A program made the position numbers and the translations under genes. Below, in pieces: positions 34,635 to 42,787 of a stretch of 64,000 bases of DNA. The notes under the pieces are model-generated. The model made no database searches, had not been told where the DNA came from, and saw nothing but the letters and a program-made list of their open reading frames with translations. Numbering within the stretch: the first letter of the stretch is position 1; each line of letters starts with the position of its first letter. The stretch is from Planctomycetota bacterium (GTDB lineage Bacteria > Planctomycetota > Phycisphaerae > Phycisphaerales > SM1A02): positions 61,291-125,290 of the forward strand of contig JACNLO010000049.1 in the NCBI GenBank assembly GCA_014381555.1, in the 5' to 3' direction.

Positions 34635-36332
34635 TTAGAATCCCATGCCTGGCATTCCGCCCATACCGCCCATGCCTGGCATTCCACCCATGCCACCCAT
34701 GCCACCCATGCCGCCCATTGGATCCATGCCACCCATTTCTGGAGTTTCTTCTTCATCTGATGGGACATTTGTAATAATGCAATCGGTCGATAGCATCATG
34801 CAAGCAACAGAGGACGCATTTTGTAAGGCGCAACGATCTACTTTCGCAGGTGTAAGAACACCATCAACTAACAAATCGCCATACTCAAGAGTAAGCGCAT
34901 TGAATCCGTTGCTTCCTGTCATCTCTGATACCTTCGACACAACAACTGTGCCTTTTACTCCTGAGTTATCTGCAATTGTTTGAAGCGGCAACACAAGAGC
35001 ATCGCCAATAACATCAAACCCAACCTTTTCATCGCCCCTTGCGGATTTTTTTGCCTTTTTAAGGGCATCGATTGAACGAATGAAACTAACTCCGCCGCCT
35101 GGAACAACCCCCTCTTCAATTGCTGCTCTTGTAGCGTGAAGTGCGTCCTCTACCCTTGCCTTACGTTCTTTGAGTTCTGCTTCAGAAGCTGCACCAACAT
35201 TTATTTGAGCAATACCGCCAGCGAGTTTCGCCAAACGTTCTTGAAGTTTTTCTCGATCATAATCTGAAGTGCTCGCATCTATTTCTGTTCGGATTCTAGC
35301 AATCCGAGTTTGGATATCTTTTGATGTGCCTGCACCCTCGATAATTGTTGTTTCTTTATTTGTTACTTCAATTTTCTTAGATTGACCTAGTTGTGTGAGA
35401 CTAATATTCTCAATATCGACACCGAGATCCTTCATGATAGCTTCACCACCAGTAAGAATTGCTATGTCTTCAAGCATTGATTTTCTTCGATCGCCATATC
35501 CTGGGGCTTTTACCGCAACAACTTGCAACACGCCTCGCAGTTTATTTATCACGAGAGTTGAGAGTGCTTCGCCAGTAATATCTTCAGCAATAATTAAAAG
35601 AGGTCGCTTGGCTTCCATTACTTTTTCAAGAAGTGGAACTATTTGTTTTGCTGATTCAATTTTATCTTCATAAATGAAAACAAGTGGTTTATCTAAAACC
35701 GTTGTCATGTTGTCGACATCGGTTACAAAGTTTGGACTAAGAAAACCTCGGTCAAACTGCATGCCTTCAACAACATCTACGGTTGTGTCAAGAATCTTAC
35801 CCTCTTCGACAGTGATGACACCATCTTTTCCAACTTTTGAAAAAGCCCTCGCCATAATCTTCCCAATTTCTGGATCGTTGTTCGCAGAAATGGTTGCAAC
35901 TGCTTCAATATTGTCTTCGATTGATTGTGACATTTCATCGATTGATTTTGTTACTGAGGTTACTGCGTTTCGAATTCCTCGGACCACAGCGTTTGCATCG
36001 CAACCAGATGCTAAATGCCTAAGACCACTTTTAAATATTGCTTCTGCAAGCACAATCGCTGTAGTTGTACCATCACCAGCATCGTCAGATGTTTTTGAAG
36101 CGACCTCTTTAACAAGTTGAGCACCTTGGTTTTCTATCTTGTCGCGAAGTTCGATTTCTTCAGCGACTGTTACCCCATCTTTGGTCACAGTTGGTCCGCC
36201 CCATGATTTGTCCAATATTGCGTTCCGTCCACGGGGACCAAGAGTTGATTTCACTGCGGTAGCGAGTTTTTCAACACCCCTCAACATCTTTTTTCGGGCT
36301 TCTGCATCGAAGGCCAGTTCTTTTACTGCCAT
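34635..36332 (-). CDS. groEL1: Chaperonin GroEL (first copy, GGM tail)
   Basis: 565 residues with GPRGRNAILDKSWGGP, GDGTTTAIVLAEAIF and VEDALHATRAA. The C-terminus is an extended Gly-Gly-Met/Pro-Gly-Met repeat tail of about 30 residues, the type that lines the folding chamber floor of canonical GroEL. AAGGAG precedes the ATG. It heads the minus-strand run groEL1-groES-groEL2-dnaJ-grpE-fmdB-rnr-acsA. No CIRCE (HrcA site) is visible upstream, only an imperfect inverted repeat. Confidence 0.97.
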   Translation of the reverse strand: MAVKELAFDAEARKKMLRGVEKLATAVKSTLGPRGRNAILDKSWGGPTVTKDGVTVAEEIELRDKIENQGAQLVKEVASKTSDDAGDGTTTAIVLAEAIFKSGLRHLASGCDANAVVRGIRNAVTSVTKSIDEMSQSIEDNIEAVATISANNDPEIGKIMARAFSKVGKDGVITVEEGKILDTTVDVVEGMQFDRGFLSPNFVTDVDNMTTVLDKPLVFIYEDKIESAKQIVPLLEKVMEAKRPLLIIAEDITGEALSTLVINKLRGVLQVVAVKAPGYGDRRKSMLEDIAILTGGEAIMKDLGVDIENISLTQLGQSKKIEVTNKETTIIEGAGTSKDIQTRIARIRTEIDASTSDYDREKLQERLAKLAGGIAQINVGAASEAELKERKARVEDALHATRAAIEEGVVPGGGVSFIRSIDALKKAKKSARGDEKVGFDVIGDALVLPLQTIADNSGVKGTVVVSKVSEMTGSNGFNALTLEYGDLLVDGVLTPAKVDRCALQNASSVACMMLSTDCIITNVPSDEEETPEMGGMDPMGGMGGMGGMGGMPGMGGMGGMPGMGF

Positions 36333-36381
36333 TTGTCATACTCTCCTTATCGAACCCGGTTGTGTGTGGGTTACTTCCTAT

Positions 36382-36414
36382 TTTGCTAATGGCACAACGC
36401 CATAGATGAGCAAA
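36382..36414. promoter_or_regulatory. Imperfect inverted repeat upstream of groEL1
   Basis: TTTGCT(36382) ... ATGGC-ACAAC-GCCAT ... AGCAAA(36414). The inner stem is perfect and the outer arms are off-centre by four bases. It lies 50-82 bases before the groEL1 start, where a heat-shock operator would be expected, but it is not the CIRCE sequence. Regulator unknown. Confidence 0.35.
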
Positions 36415-36548
36415 TACAGGTACAAATCCCGCGCCAAACGTACGTCCAAAACGCCCATTTTAGTCACTATGGAGCCCTTCCTACCGCCAACACCCCACTA
36501 ACTCCACCCATCCCTGCCATCGTGGCAGACACCCGTGTTCACTAGGGG

Positions 36549-37451
36549 TTACTCCGATGAACGAAGTAGTTCGTTTATTGTGGGTGGAGGTGTTACAAGT
36601 GCTCGGCGGATCCAGAGTGTATTCCGAACAAGATACCCTAGACCAATGACTATTAGTGAAATACTCATCACCATCACTATGAGTCCCAAAGTGGCTGTCC
36701 CTGAATTTGGAGTTGATGCAACGAGAAGGGTTCTGCCAATGATAATCACCACAAGCGTAGCAAGTAAATCGTTCATCCTTTGACGACTCCCTTGTGCTTG
36801 GCGAAATGCTCGGCTACGTTGACCTAGGCGAGGAATAAGTTTTCGAAAACCTGAAAAAATAATGCTAGTTGAAATAACTGGCAGGCAAGTGTCAAGCAAC
36901 ATGTTGTATACCGGAGACAAGTCTCCCAATGAAAGTGAAAAGTAGTTCACTGCTAGCATATTTATCGACCAAAGCAAAATCCCTGAGCCTGTTAGCATGA
37001 TTCCAGTTCTGCAGCCTACCAGTTCTTTACGTTGGCACATTCGCATTAAAGGTGTGATGTTAAGAAATGCCAACAAACCCATACTAGCTGCAGCCCACAA
37101 AAATGCGTTCGCAGGAAGCTCTCTCAACGTGTCTGGGATTGGTAGTTGTGAGGGTGATGAAATAAGAAGCGCTGTTACAGCCAGAATAATTGAAATGAAA
37201 AATGAAATGACAATTCCAGAAATCGCATTCCCAATAATTTTTGGATTTTGTATTGGGGTTAACCGGCGGGAAGCTGGGTCAATCGATTCAATGATTGTGA
37301 GACGAATAGGTTCACCACATTCAGGACAATCTCCATCGGCAGCTAAATTTCTAAGTTCATAACCACAACGGATGCAGGGCAGCGGCAACACAACAACCAT
37401 GTGGTTTAAGCTATCTACAATAGGTGATTTGGATGGATTTTCAGTTACCAT
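36549..37451 (-). CDS. Multi-pass membrane protein with N-terminal zinc ribbon
   Basis: 300 residues. The N-terminus carries C26/C29 (CIRCGYELRNL) and C42/C45 (CPECGEPI), a zinc ribbon typical of Phycisphaerae membrane proteins. Hydrophobic helices follow at about residues 75-100, 115-135, 150-170, 185-205, 230-250 and 255-275. The function is unknown. The start is separated by only 29 bases from the divergent MoxR gene, with a shared -10 region. It lies upstream of groEL1 on the same strand with a 216-base gap that carries a short hairpin CTGCCA/TGGCAG (36514-36528). Confidence 0.75.
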   Translation of the reverse strand: MVTENPSKSPIVDSLNHMVVVLPLPCIRCGYELRNLAADGDCPECGEPIRLTIIESIDPASRRLTPIQNPKIIGNAISGIVISFFISIILAVTALLISSPSQLPIPDTLRELPANAFLWAAASMGLLAFLNITPLMRMCQRKELVGCRTGIMLTGSGILLWSINMLAVNYFSLSLGDLSPVYNMLLDTCLPVISTSIIFSGFRKLIPRLGQRSRAFRQAQGSRQRMNDLLATLVVIIIGRTLLVASTPNSGTATLGLIVMVMSISLIVIGLGYLVRNTLWIRRALVTPPPTINELLRSSE

Positions 37452-37462
37452 TTTAAGAGAGC

Positions 37463-37470
37463 GTTATACT
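37463..37470. promoter_or_regulatory. Overlapping divergent -10 elements (bidirectional promoter candidate)
   Basis: GTTATACT gives TATACT on the plus strand (37465-37470) and TATAAC on the minus strand (37468-37463), sharing a TATA core. The start codons at 37481 (+) and 37451 (-) lie 10 and 11 bases away. Both transcripts would have leaders of only a few bases. No -35 match is obvious in either direction. Confidence 0.5.
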
Positions 37471-37480
37471 CGTACATACC

Positions 37481-38425
37481 ATGACACATTCAGCACTCAT
37501 TCATAAGATTCAGGAATTACGAGAAAACATCTCCTCAGTGTACATGGGGAACGCTATGGCCATCGACCGAGTTGTCATTTCATTGCTCGCAAAGGGTCAT
37601 ATCCTTATTGAAGATGTCCCAGGAGTAGGAAAAACCGTACTAGCAAGTGCTGTAGCGAAAAGCGTTGATGGCTCCTTTGCCCGAATTCAATGCACGCCTG
37701 ATCTTCTCCCAAGTGATATTACGGGAATCAATATGTTTAATCGCACGAGTTCTGATTTTACATTCCAGCCCGGACCAATTTTTAACAATATCGTTGTTGC
37801 AGATGAAATCAATAGAACAACCCCAAGAACTCAATCCGCTTTGCTCGAAGCAATGAGTGAATGTGCTGTAACTATCGATGGAAACACAAGATCCCTGCCA
37901 TCTCCTTTTATGGTAATCGCAACGCAAAATCCGTATGAATTTGAAGGAACATATTTTCTTCCCGAAAATCAACTTGATCGGTTTTTGATGAGAATTAATC
38001 TTGGATACCCTTCTCCAAACGATGAGCACCGTGTGATTAAACAACAACCAGCTCAAACAACATTGCAAACATTGCAACCAATCATGTCTACTGAAGAAAT
38101 TGTTGGGGCTCAAGAATTAACTAATTCAATTAAACTTGCTGACTCACTTGTTGAGTACATCATTGCACTTTCAACTGCAACCCGCAGGGCGGAAGATCTT
38201 AGAGTTGGAATAAGTACTCGTGGTGGTCTTGCGCTTGCTCAGGTCGCGAAAGCAACAGCACTTCTTGATGACCGTGATTATTGCATTCCTGAAGACATTG
38301 TTTCAAATGTAGTCGCTGTTTGCTCGCACAGAATTGTAAGTAGAGCATACATACACGACGGGGATACCAACACCACTCGGCGTGTTATGCAACAGGTTCT
38401 AGAAACTGTGCCTGGCCCAAGTTAA
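37481..38425 (+). CDS. MoxR-family AAA+ ATPase
   Basis: 314 residues. Walker A DVPGVGKTVLAS, Walker B VVADEINRTTPRTQSALLEAM, and the MoxR signature MVIATQNPYEFEGTYFLPENQLDRFLMRI are all present. The C-terminal AAA lid covers about 225-300. MoxR ATPases act as chaperone-like activators, often beside DUF58 and VWA-domain genes; none is here, so it is a lone copy. The gene is divergent from the zinc-ribbon membrane protein and converges on hpt. Confidence 0.93.
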   Translation: MTHSALIHKIQELRENISSVYMGNAMAIDRVVISLLAKGHILIEDVPGVGKTVLASAVAKSVDGSFARIQCTPDLLPSDITGINMFNRTSSDFTFQPGPIFNNIVVADEINRTTPRTQSALLEAMSECAVTIDGNTRSLPSPFMVIATQNPYEFEGTYFLPENQLDRFLMRINLGYPSPNDEHRVIKQQPAQTTLQTLQPIMSTEEIVGAQELTNSIKLADSLVEYIIALSTATRRAEDLRVGISTRGGLALAQVAKATALLDDRDYCIPEDIVSNVVAVCSHRIVSRAYIHDGDTNTTRRVMQQVLETVPGPS

Positions 38426-38475
38426 CTTTACAGAGGTTTGCAGTAGCCATTCATTTGCTGCTGTTTCGTACAAAA

Positions 38476-39009
38476 CTATGGGCAAATAACACCTATATCT
38501 GGAAAATTACGATAATAACCATCGTAATCTAATCCATATCCAACAACAAATTCGTCTTCTATTTCAAAGCCTACATATTCGCAAGGTACCTCCATTGCTG
38601 AGGGTAGTTTTTTGCGGAGCAAAACGCATGATTGAATTGATTTTGGGTTAAGTTCTTGCAACTTTCCTCTGATTCTGGTTAGCGTTTTACCTGAATCGAG
38701 TATGTCATCAACAAGCAAAACATGCATGTCTTTAACATTAGGAAGTTTGCCAATCACTGGGTCGCTGTTTGTTTGTGTTGATTTTCCAATGTAACTACTC
38801 GCAGTCATCAGTTGAATACGAATTTTCATTGGAAGATGTCGCATAAGGTCTGCAACAAAAATTAGAGAACCGGTCATCACCGCAACTAATGCGATTTCCT
38901 GATCTGCATCGACATCTTCCAAATGTTTTGTTATTGCCTCTCCGAGTGAACGAACTCTATCTGAAATAGCTCCACGCGCAATCAAAATACGATCTATATC
39001 TCTAATCAT
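38476..39009 (-). CDS. hpt: Hypoxanthine phosphoribosyltransferase
   Basis: 177 residues from the ATG at 39009, which overlaps the mgtE stop as TAATG. A longer frame reaches back into mgtE but is less likely. The PRPP-binding loop VLLVDDILDSGKTLTRI and the MTGSLIFVADLMRHL stretch identify a type I phosphoribosyltransferase of the HPRT family that salvages hypoxanthine and guanine. The C-terminus has FVVGYGLDYDGYYRNFPDIGVI. Confidence 0.95.
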   Translation of the reverse strand: MIRDIDRILIARGAISDRVRSLGEAITKHLEDVDADQEIALVAVMTGSLIFVADLMRHLPMKIRIQLMTASSYIGKSTQTNSDPVIGKLPNVKDMHVLLVDDILDSGKTLTRIRGKLQELNPKSIQSCVLLRKKLPSAMEVPCEYVGFEIEDEFVVGYGLDYDGYYRNFPDIGVICP

Positions 39010-40436
39010 TATGGTGTTCCTTGAATCCAAGTCAAAGTTAAATATGCAAATCCTAACAGTGTCGAAAATGCTACGGCATCGGTAATCATTACAAGAAAAA
39101 TAGCAGATGCCTGGGCTGGGTCAGCTCCTATTTTGCGCATTAGTAATGGAATTGCTGCACCGGTAAACGTAGCAATACTCATCGAAACAACCATTGCACA
39201 CGCAACGATTAACCCGAGCTTTGCCGCAAGTTCCTCGTTTCCAAAAAGATACAATAAAACCGAAACGCTTCCACCAATTGTAACTCCTGCAATTAAGCCA
39301 ACAAATAGCTCTCTTCTCATGAGAGGAATAATTCGATCCTTTCGTACTTCATCCAACACTATTCCTCGAAGAGTAACCGCTAATGCTTGGTGTCCTGCGT
39401 TTCCTGCGAGTGCTGCAATAAGTGGCATAAAAACTGCAAGTAACGCAACTTCTCTTATAAGAGATTCAAAACCAAGCACAACATAAGTAGCGGGCAACAT
39501 CATGATTGCTGAAATAATAAGCCAGGGCATTCTGCCTTTTAGTTTTTGACTCAAACCAGAATACACTGCTTCTCCTGCTCCAGCACCAACTGTTTTCTGA
39601 ACGTCTTCGGTTTGTTCTTCTTCGATGATGTCGATTACATCGTCAAATGTGATAATTCCAAGCAGGCGATTTGATGCGTCGATTACTGGAAGCATCTCGT
39701 ACCCATACCGTTCAAACTCTCTTGCCACCTGTTCTCGATCTGTATCGCTATGAACTGCTGCAATCTTATGCTCCATGGTATTTGCTACGGTTGCATCTGA
39801 TTGACCGATGAGTAATGCACGCATACTCACAATACCGACCAACTCATCGTTCGTATTAGTCACGGGTAAATCTTTCACATGCTCTGGTAGTTCACGTTCC
39901 CGAAGCACTTCAACAACCTCAGTAATTGTCATTTCTTCAAAGAGGGAAACAAAATCCGTCGTCATAATGCCAGCAGCCGACTCTTCTTCATAATCACAAA
40001 GTTGTTGAAGTTTCCTTGCATAAGAAACTGGCATACAAGCAAATAGCTGTCCAACATATTCTGTATCAAGGCTACGAATGATGGAAGCGGCATCATCAGG
40101 TGCCATAATTGTTAAAAGCGTGGCGGCATACTCTTTGCGTTTGTCGTCGAATAAATCTTCAACAATCGTGACAGCAAGAGGAACCTCCATTTCTGAAAGA
40201 GCTTCTGCCGCAGATTGATCTTCCATGAGCTCGATCAATTCAGCGGCTTCTAAATCATCGAGATCTTCAAGTGTATCCGCGGCATCTGCTGCTTTTTGTT
40301 TTGTTACTGCAGTTGCAAGCGCAGATATATCGATAGTGTGGGCTAGTAGATTTGCAACATGCTGATCCTCGGGCGACACTGTTTCGGTGACTTCTACAAT
40401 TTTGTCATCTTCTGTTGGAATAGGCTCCTTGGTCAT
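39009..40436 (-). CDS. mgtE: Magnesium transporter MgtE
   Basis: 475 residues from ATG 40436; a TTG at 40475 is also possible and no clear ribosome site decides. The N-domain (superhelical MgtE-N) covers about 30-145 with repeated EELLEALSEMEV-like helices, CBS pairs cover about 145-275 (VGIVSMRALLIG, LLGIITFDDVIDII), and five membrane helices form the channel (about 305-475) with RMPWLIISAIMMLPATYV and NAGHQALAVTLRGI. MgtE is a Mg2+-gated Mg2+ channel. It precedes hpt with stop/start overlap and follows the LOG gene by 48 bases. Confidence 0.93.
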   Translation of the reverse strand: MTKEPIPTEDDKIVEVTETVSPEDQHVANLLAHTIDISALATAVTKQKAADAADTLEDLDDLEAAELIELMEDQSAAEALSEMEVPLAVTIVEDLFDDKRKEYAATLLTIMAPDDAASIIRSLDTEYVGQLFACMPVSYARKLQQLCDYEEESAAGIMTTDFVSLFEEMTITEVVEVLRERELPEHVKDLPVTNTNDELVGIVSMRALLIGQSDATVANTMEHKIAAVHSDTDREQVAREFERYGYEMLPVIDASNRLLGIITFDDVIDIIEEEQTEDVQKTVGAGAGEAVYSGLSQKLKGRMPWLIISAIMMLPATYVVLGFESLIREVALLAVFMPLIAALAGNAGHQALAVTLRGIVLDEVRKDRIIPLMRRELFVGLIAGVTIGGSVSVLLYLFGNEELAAKLGLIVACAMVVSMSIATFTGAAIPLLMRKIGADPAQASAIFLVMITDAVAFSTLLGFAYLTLTWIQGTP

Positions 40437-40484
40437 CGTAAGCGATTGTATGAGAGCAAGCGTTTTAATGCTCAATCATCTCAT

Positions 40485-41228
40485 TTAATGTTTGGGGCGC
40501 CTGATTGCCGGCTTGCCAAGTCTTGTTCCCTCTCCGGTTGGTTCCTCTTCATCAGATTCGAAACGAGGTAAGTTTTCCCCCACCACTCTTCGACCGGTGT
40601 AGTGGTCATAGATTATTTGCACAGCTTCTGCGGGGTCGTCGACAAGAGAAAACAGATCCATATCGTCAGTATCAATTGTTTGAAACTCGTCAGCAAGGGT
40701 GTTTCGCATCCATTCAATCAAGCTTGACCAATATGCTTTACCTACCAAAACAACAGGAAACGGTTGAATCTTCAGCGTTTGGATAAGGGTGAGGGACTCA
40801 AAAAACTCATCTAATGTTCCAAATCCACCAGGGTAAATCACAAACCCACGTGCATATTTAACAAACATCACTTTTCGTATAAAAAAGTACCGAAAATCAA
40901 GTTCTAGGGTTTGGAAGGGGTTTGCGTCCTGCTCTTGTGGAAGCGCGATATTCAGGCCAACAGAGGTTCCACCAGCCTCGAAAGCACCGCGGTTCGCTGC
41001 TTCCATAATTCCGGGGCCTCCTCCAGTAATCACTGCAAACCCAGCTTTAACGAGTTGAGCACCACATTCAACCGCTGATTGATAATTCGGATCATCTTGA
41101 GGAAGGCGTGCTGATCCAAACACAGAGACAGCGGGGGGGAGTTTGCAAAGAGCTTCGATAGCTTCGACAAACTCTCCTTGAATACGAAGTACTCGCCAGG
41201 ATTCTTGTGAAAGGCTAGTATCGGGCAT
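40485..41228 (-). CDS. LOG-family protein (TIGR00730-type Rossmann fold)
   Basis: 247 residues. The diagnostic GGGPGIMEAANRGA and PGGFGTLDEFFE motifs place it in the LOG (lysine decarboxylase-like) family, whose members hydrolyse nucleoside 5'-monophosphates to base and ribose phosphate, including cytokinin activation in plants. It is the longer class with FFIRKVMFVKYA. A role in nucleotide turnover is plausible next to hpt. AAGGA lies about 11 bases before the ATG. The C-terminal tail is basic. Confidence 0.9.
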   Translation of the reverse strand: MPDTSLSQESWRVLRIQGEFVEAIEALCKLPPAVSVFGSARLPQDDPNYQSAVECGAQLVKAGFAVITGGGPGIMEAANRGAFEAGGTSVGLNIALPQEQDANPFQTLELDFRYFFIRKVMFVKYARGFVIYPGGFGTLDEFFESLTLIQTLKIQPFPVVLVGKAYWSSLIEWMRNTLADEFQTIDTDDMDLFSLVDDPAEAVQIIYDHYTGRRVVGENLPRFESDEEEPTGEGTRLGKPAIRRPKH

Positions 41229-41289
41229 TGTTATAAAATCCTTGTTTTTGTTGTAAGTGCTTGTAAATACTCGGGTTGCACATGTTGAT

Positions 41290-41317
41290 TTGATTTAATA
41301 ATGAAATATGTTAGAAT
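41290..41317 (+). promoter_or_regulatory. Promoter for folC (TTGATT-N16-TAGAAT, extended -10)
   Basis: TTGATT 41290-41295, 16-base spacer, TG at 41309-41310, then T and TAGAAT at 41312-41317. ATG 41327 follows after nine bases, so the transcript would begin within about three bases of the start codon. Confidence 0.6.
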
Positions 41318-41326
41318 GGTTGGGCT

Positions 41327-42760
41327 ATGGCTACCTCAAAGACAACCACAAAAAAGAATACCGTAAAACGAACAACAAAGAAAGCCGCGACAAAGCAATC
41401 AAGTGGTAAAAAAACCTCAATTGATACGTTTTCTGCTGCTGTCAGTTACTTACTTAATCAAACAGATTATGAGCGCATGCGAGTCGTTCAGTATGACGAG
41501 AGCACTTTCAAACTTGACAGCATGAAATCCCTGCTCAATGCGATTGGAAATCCCCAAGATAAGGTGGCAATGATACACGTTGCTGGTACTGTCGGAAAAG
41601 GTTCAACAGTTGCAATGATTACCTCCATGTTGCAGGGGAACGGATACGCAGTTGGAGCATACACTTCACCGCACCTTATCGATATACGCGAACGTATTGT
41701 TGTAAACAGCGAGATGGTCAGCGAAGAATCATTTACCGAGTTATTAAAGATTGTTGTTGACGCTGCGACAAAAAACAAATTAACCCCAACATTCTTTGAG
41801 TTAATTACAGCAGTTGCATTCAAACATTTTGCTGACGAAGCTGTTGATATTGCCGTAATCGAAACAGGTCTCGGTGGAAGACTAGATTCAACCAACGTCA
41901 TAACACCACTCATGACTCTAATCACAAAAATTGATTTAGATCATACTAATATTTTAGGCGATACTGTTGAAGAAATAGCGCGTGAAAAAGCGGGCATTTT
42001 TAAGCCATCGGTCCCCGCAATTAGTGCTCATCAGAACGAAGAAGTTACGAGTGTATTAAAAACTTGCGCTGAATCAACGGGCACCGAAGTAAGCGTCATT
42101 GCACAAGACATTGAGTTCAGTGCGCGTTTTGGAGGTGGTGCAGATGGAAAACAACACACTCGGATTTGTGTTATTACCGAAGACGCACAATACATGCACA
42201 TCCCTGTTCCGCTAGATGGTGAACACCAAGCAACAAACTGTGCATTAGCAATCTCTGCGATTAACCAACTTAAAAAATTCGGATACAAATTTAATAACAT
42301 TGATATCTACGACAGTCTTGCAAAAACTAGAATTAGTGGTCGTATGGAGGTCGCCTGGGAACGACCTAAAATTATCGTTGATGGCGCACACAATCCAACT
42401 GCTCTACAAACACTTATTAAATCAGTTGGTGCTCATGTTCCATATGACTCTATGGTTTGCGTGTTTGGGTGCTGCCAAGATAAAGATGTTACAGGGATGC
42501 TTGAGCGAATTTCACTTGGCGCTGACAAGATAATCTTTACTAAAGCCCAGGGAAACCCAAGAGCTGCTGAACCACATATTCTCCAAAAACAATTCGCCAA
42601 AATTAGTGGCAAAATGACCCAAGTCGCTGAAACACTCCCAGAAGCATTAGAAATTGCTGCTCAAGCTGCCAGCCGAGAAGATTTGATCTGCGTAACAGGT
42701 AGTTTTTACCTTGTGGGAGAAACCAAATCCCATCTAAGCAAGCTTGCTGCAAAAAAATAA
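41327..42760 (+). CDS. folC: Folylpolyglutamate synthase/dihydrofolate synthase
   Basis: 477 residues. The P-loop HVAGTVGKGSTVAMITSML, FELITAVAFKHFADEAVDIAVIETGLGGRLDSTN and GRMEVAWERPKIIVDGAHNPTALQ mark a Mur-ligase-type FolC that adds glutamate to folate. The first about 30 residues are a Lys/Thr-rich basic tail, not part of the enzyme fold. It reads towards leuS, 27 bases away. Confidence 0.95.
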   Translation: MATSKTTTKKNTVKRTTKKAATKQSSGKKTSIDTFSAAVSYLLNQTDYERMRVVQYDESTFKLDSMKSLLNAIGNPQDKVAMIHVAGTVGKGSTVAMITSMLQGNGYAVGAYTSPHLIDIRERIVVNSEMVSEESFTELLKIVVDAATKNKLTPTFFELITAVAFKHFADEAVDIAVIETGLGGRLDSTNVITPLMTLITKIDLDHTNILGDTVEEIAREKAGIFKPSVPAISAHQNEEVTSVLKTCAESTGTEVSVIAQDIEFSARFGGGADGKQHTRICVITEDAQYMHIPVPLDGEHQATNCALAISAINQLKKFGYKFNNIDIYDSLAKTRISGRMEVAWERPKIIVDGAHNPTALQTLIKSVGAHVPYDSMVCVFGCCQDKDVTGMLERISLGADKIIFTKAQGNPRAAEPHILQKQFAKISGKMTQVAETLPEALEIAAQAASREDLICVTGSFYLVGETKSHLSKLAAKK

Positions 42761-42772
42761 CTAATACTGCTG

Positions 42773-42778
42773 TATCCT
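42773..42778 (+). promoter_or_regulatory. -10-like TATCCT before leuS
   Basis: TATCCT, nine bases, ATG 42788, no Shine-Dalgarno sequence. No -35 match. leuS may be co-transcribed with folC, or have its own leaderless start here. Confidence 0.4.
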
Positions 42779-42787
42779 GCCCCACTT

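Noticed and set aside
34640..34735. Short tandem DNA repeats and a Pro/Met-rich open frame on the plus strand
   Set aside because: This is the Gly-Gly-Met tail of groEL1 read on the other strand; the repeat is explained by the coding sequence.
36333..36548. HrcA-binding CIRCE element upstream of groEL1
   Set aside because: The TTAGCACTC-N9-GAGTGCTAA sequence is not present; only an imperfect, different inverted repeat was found.
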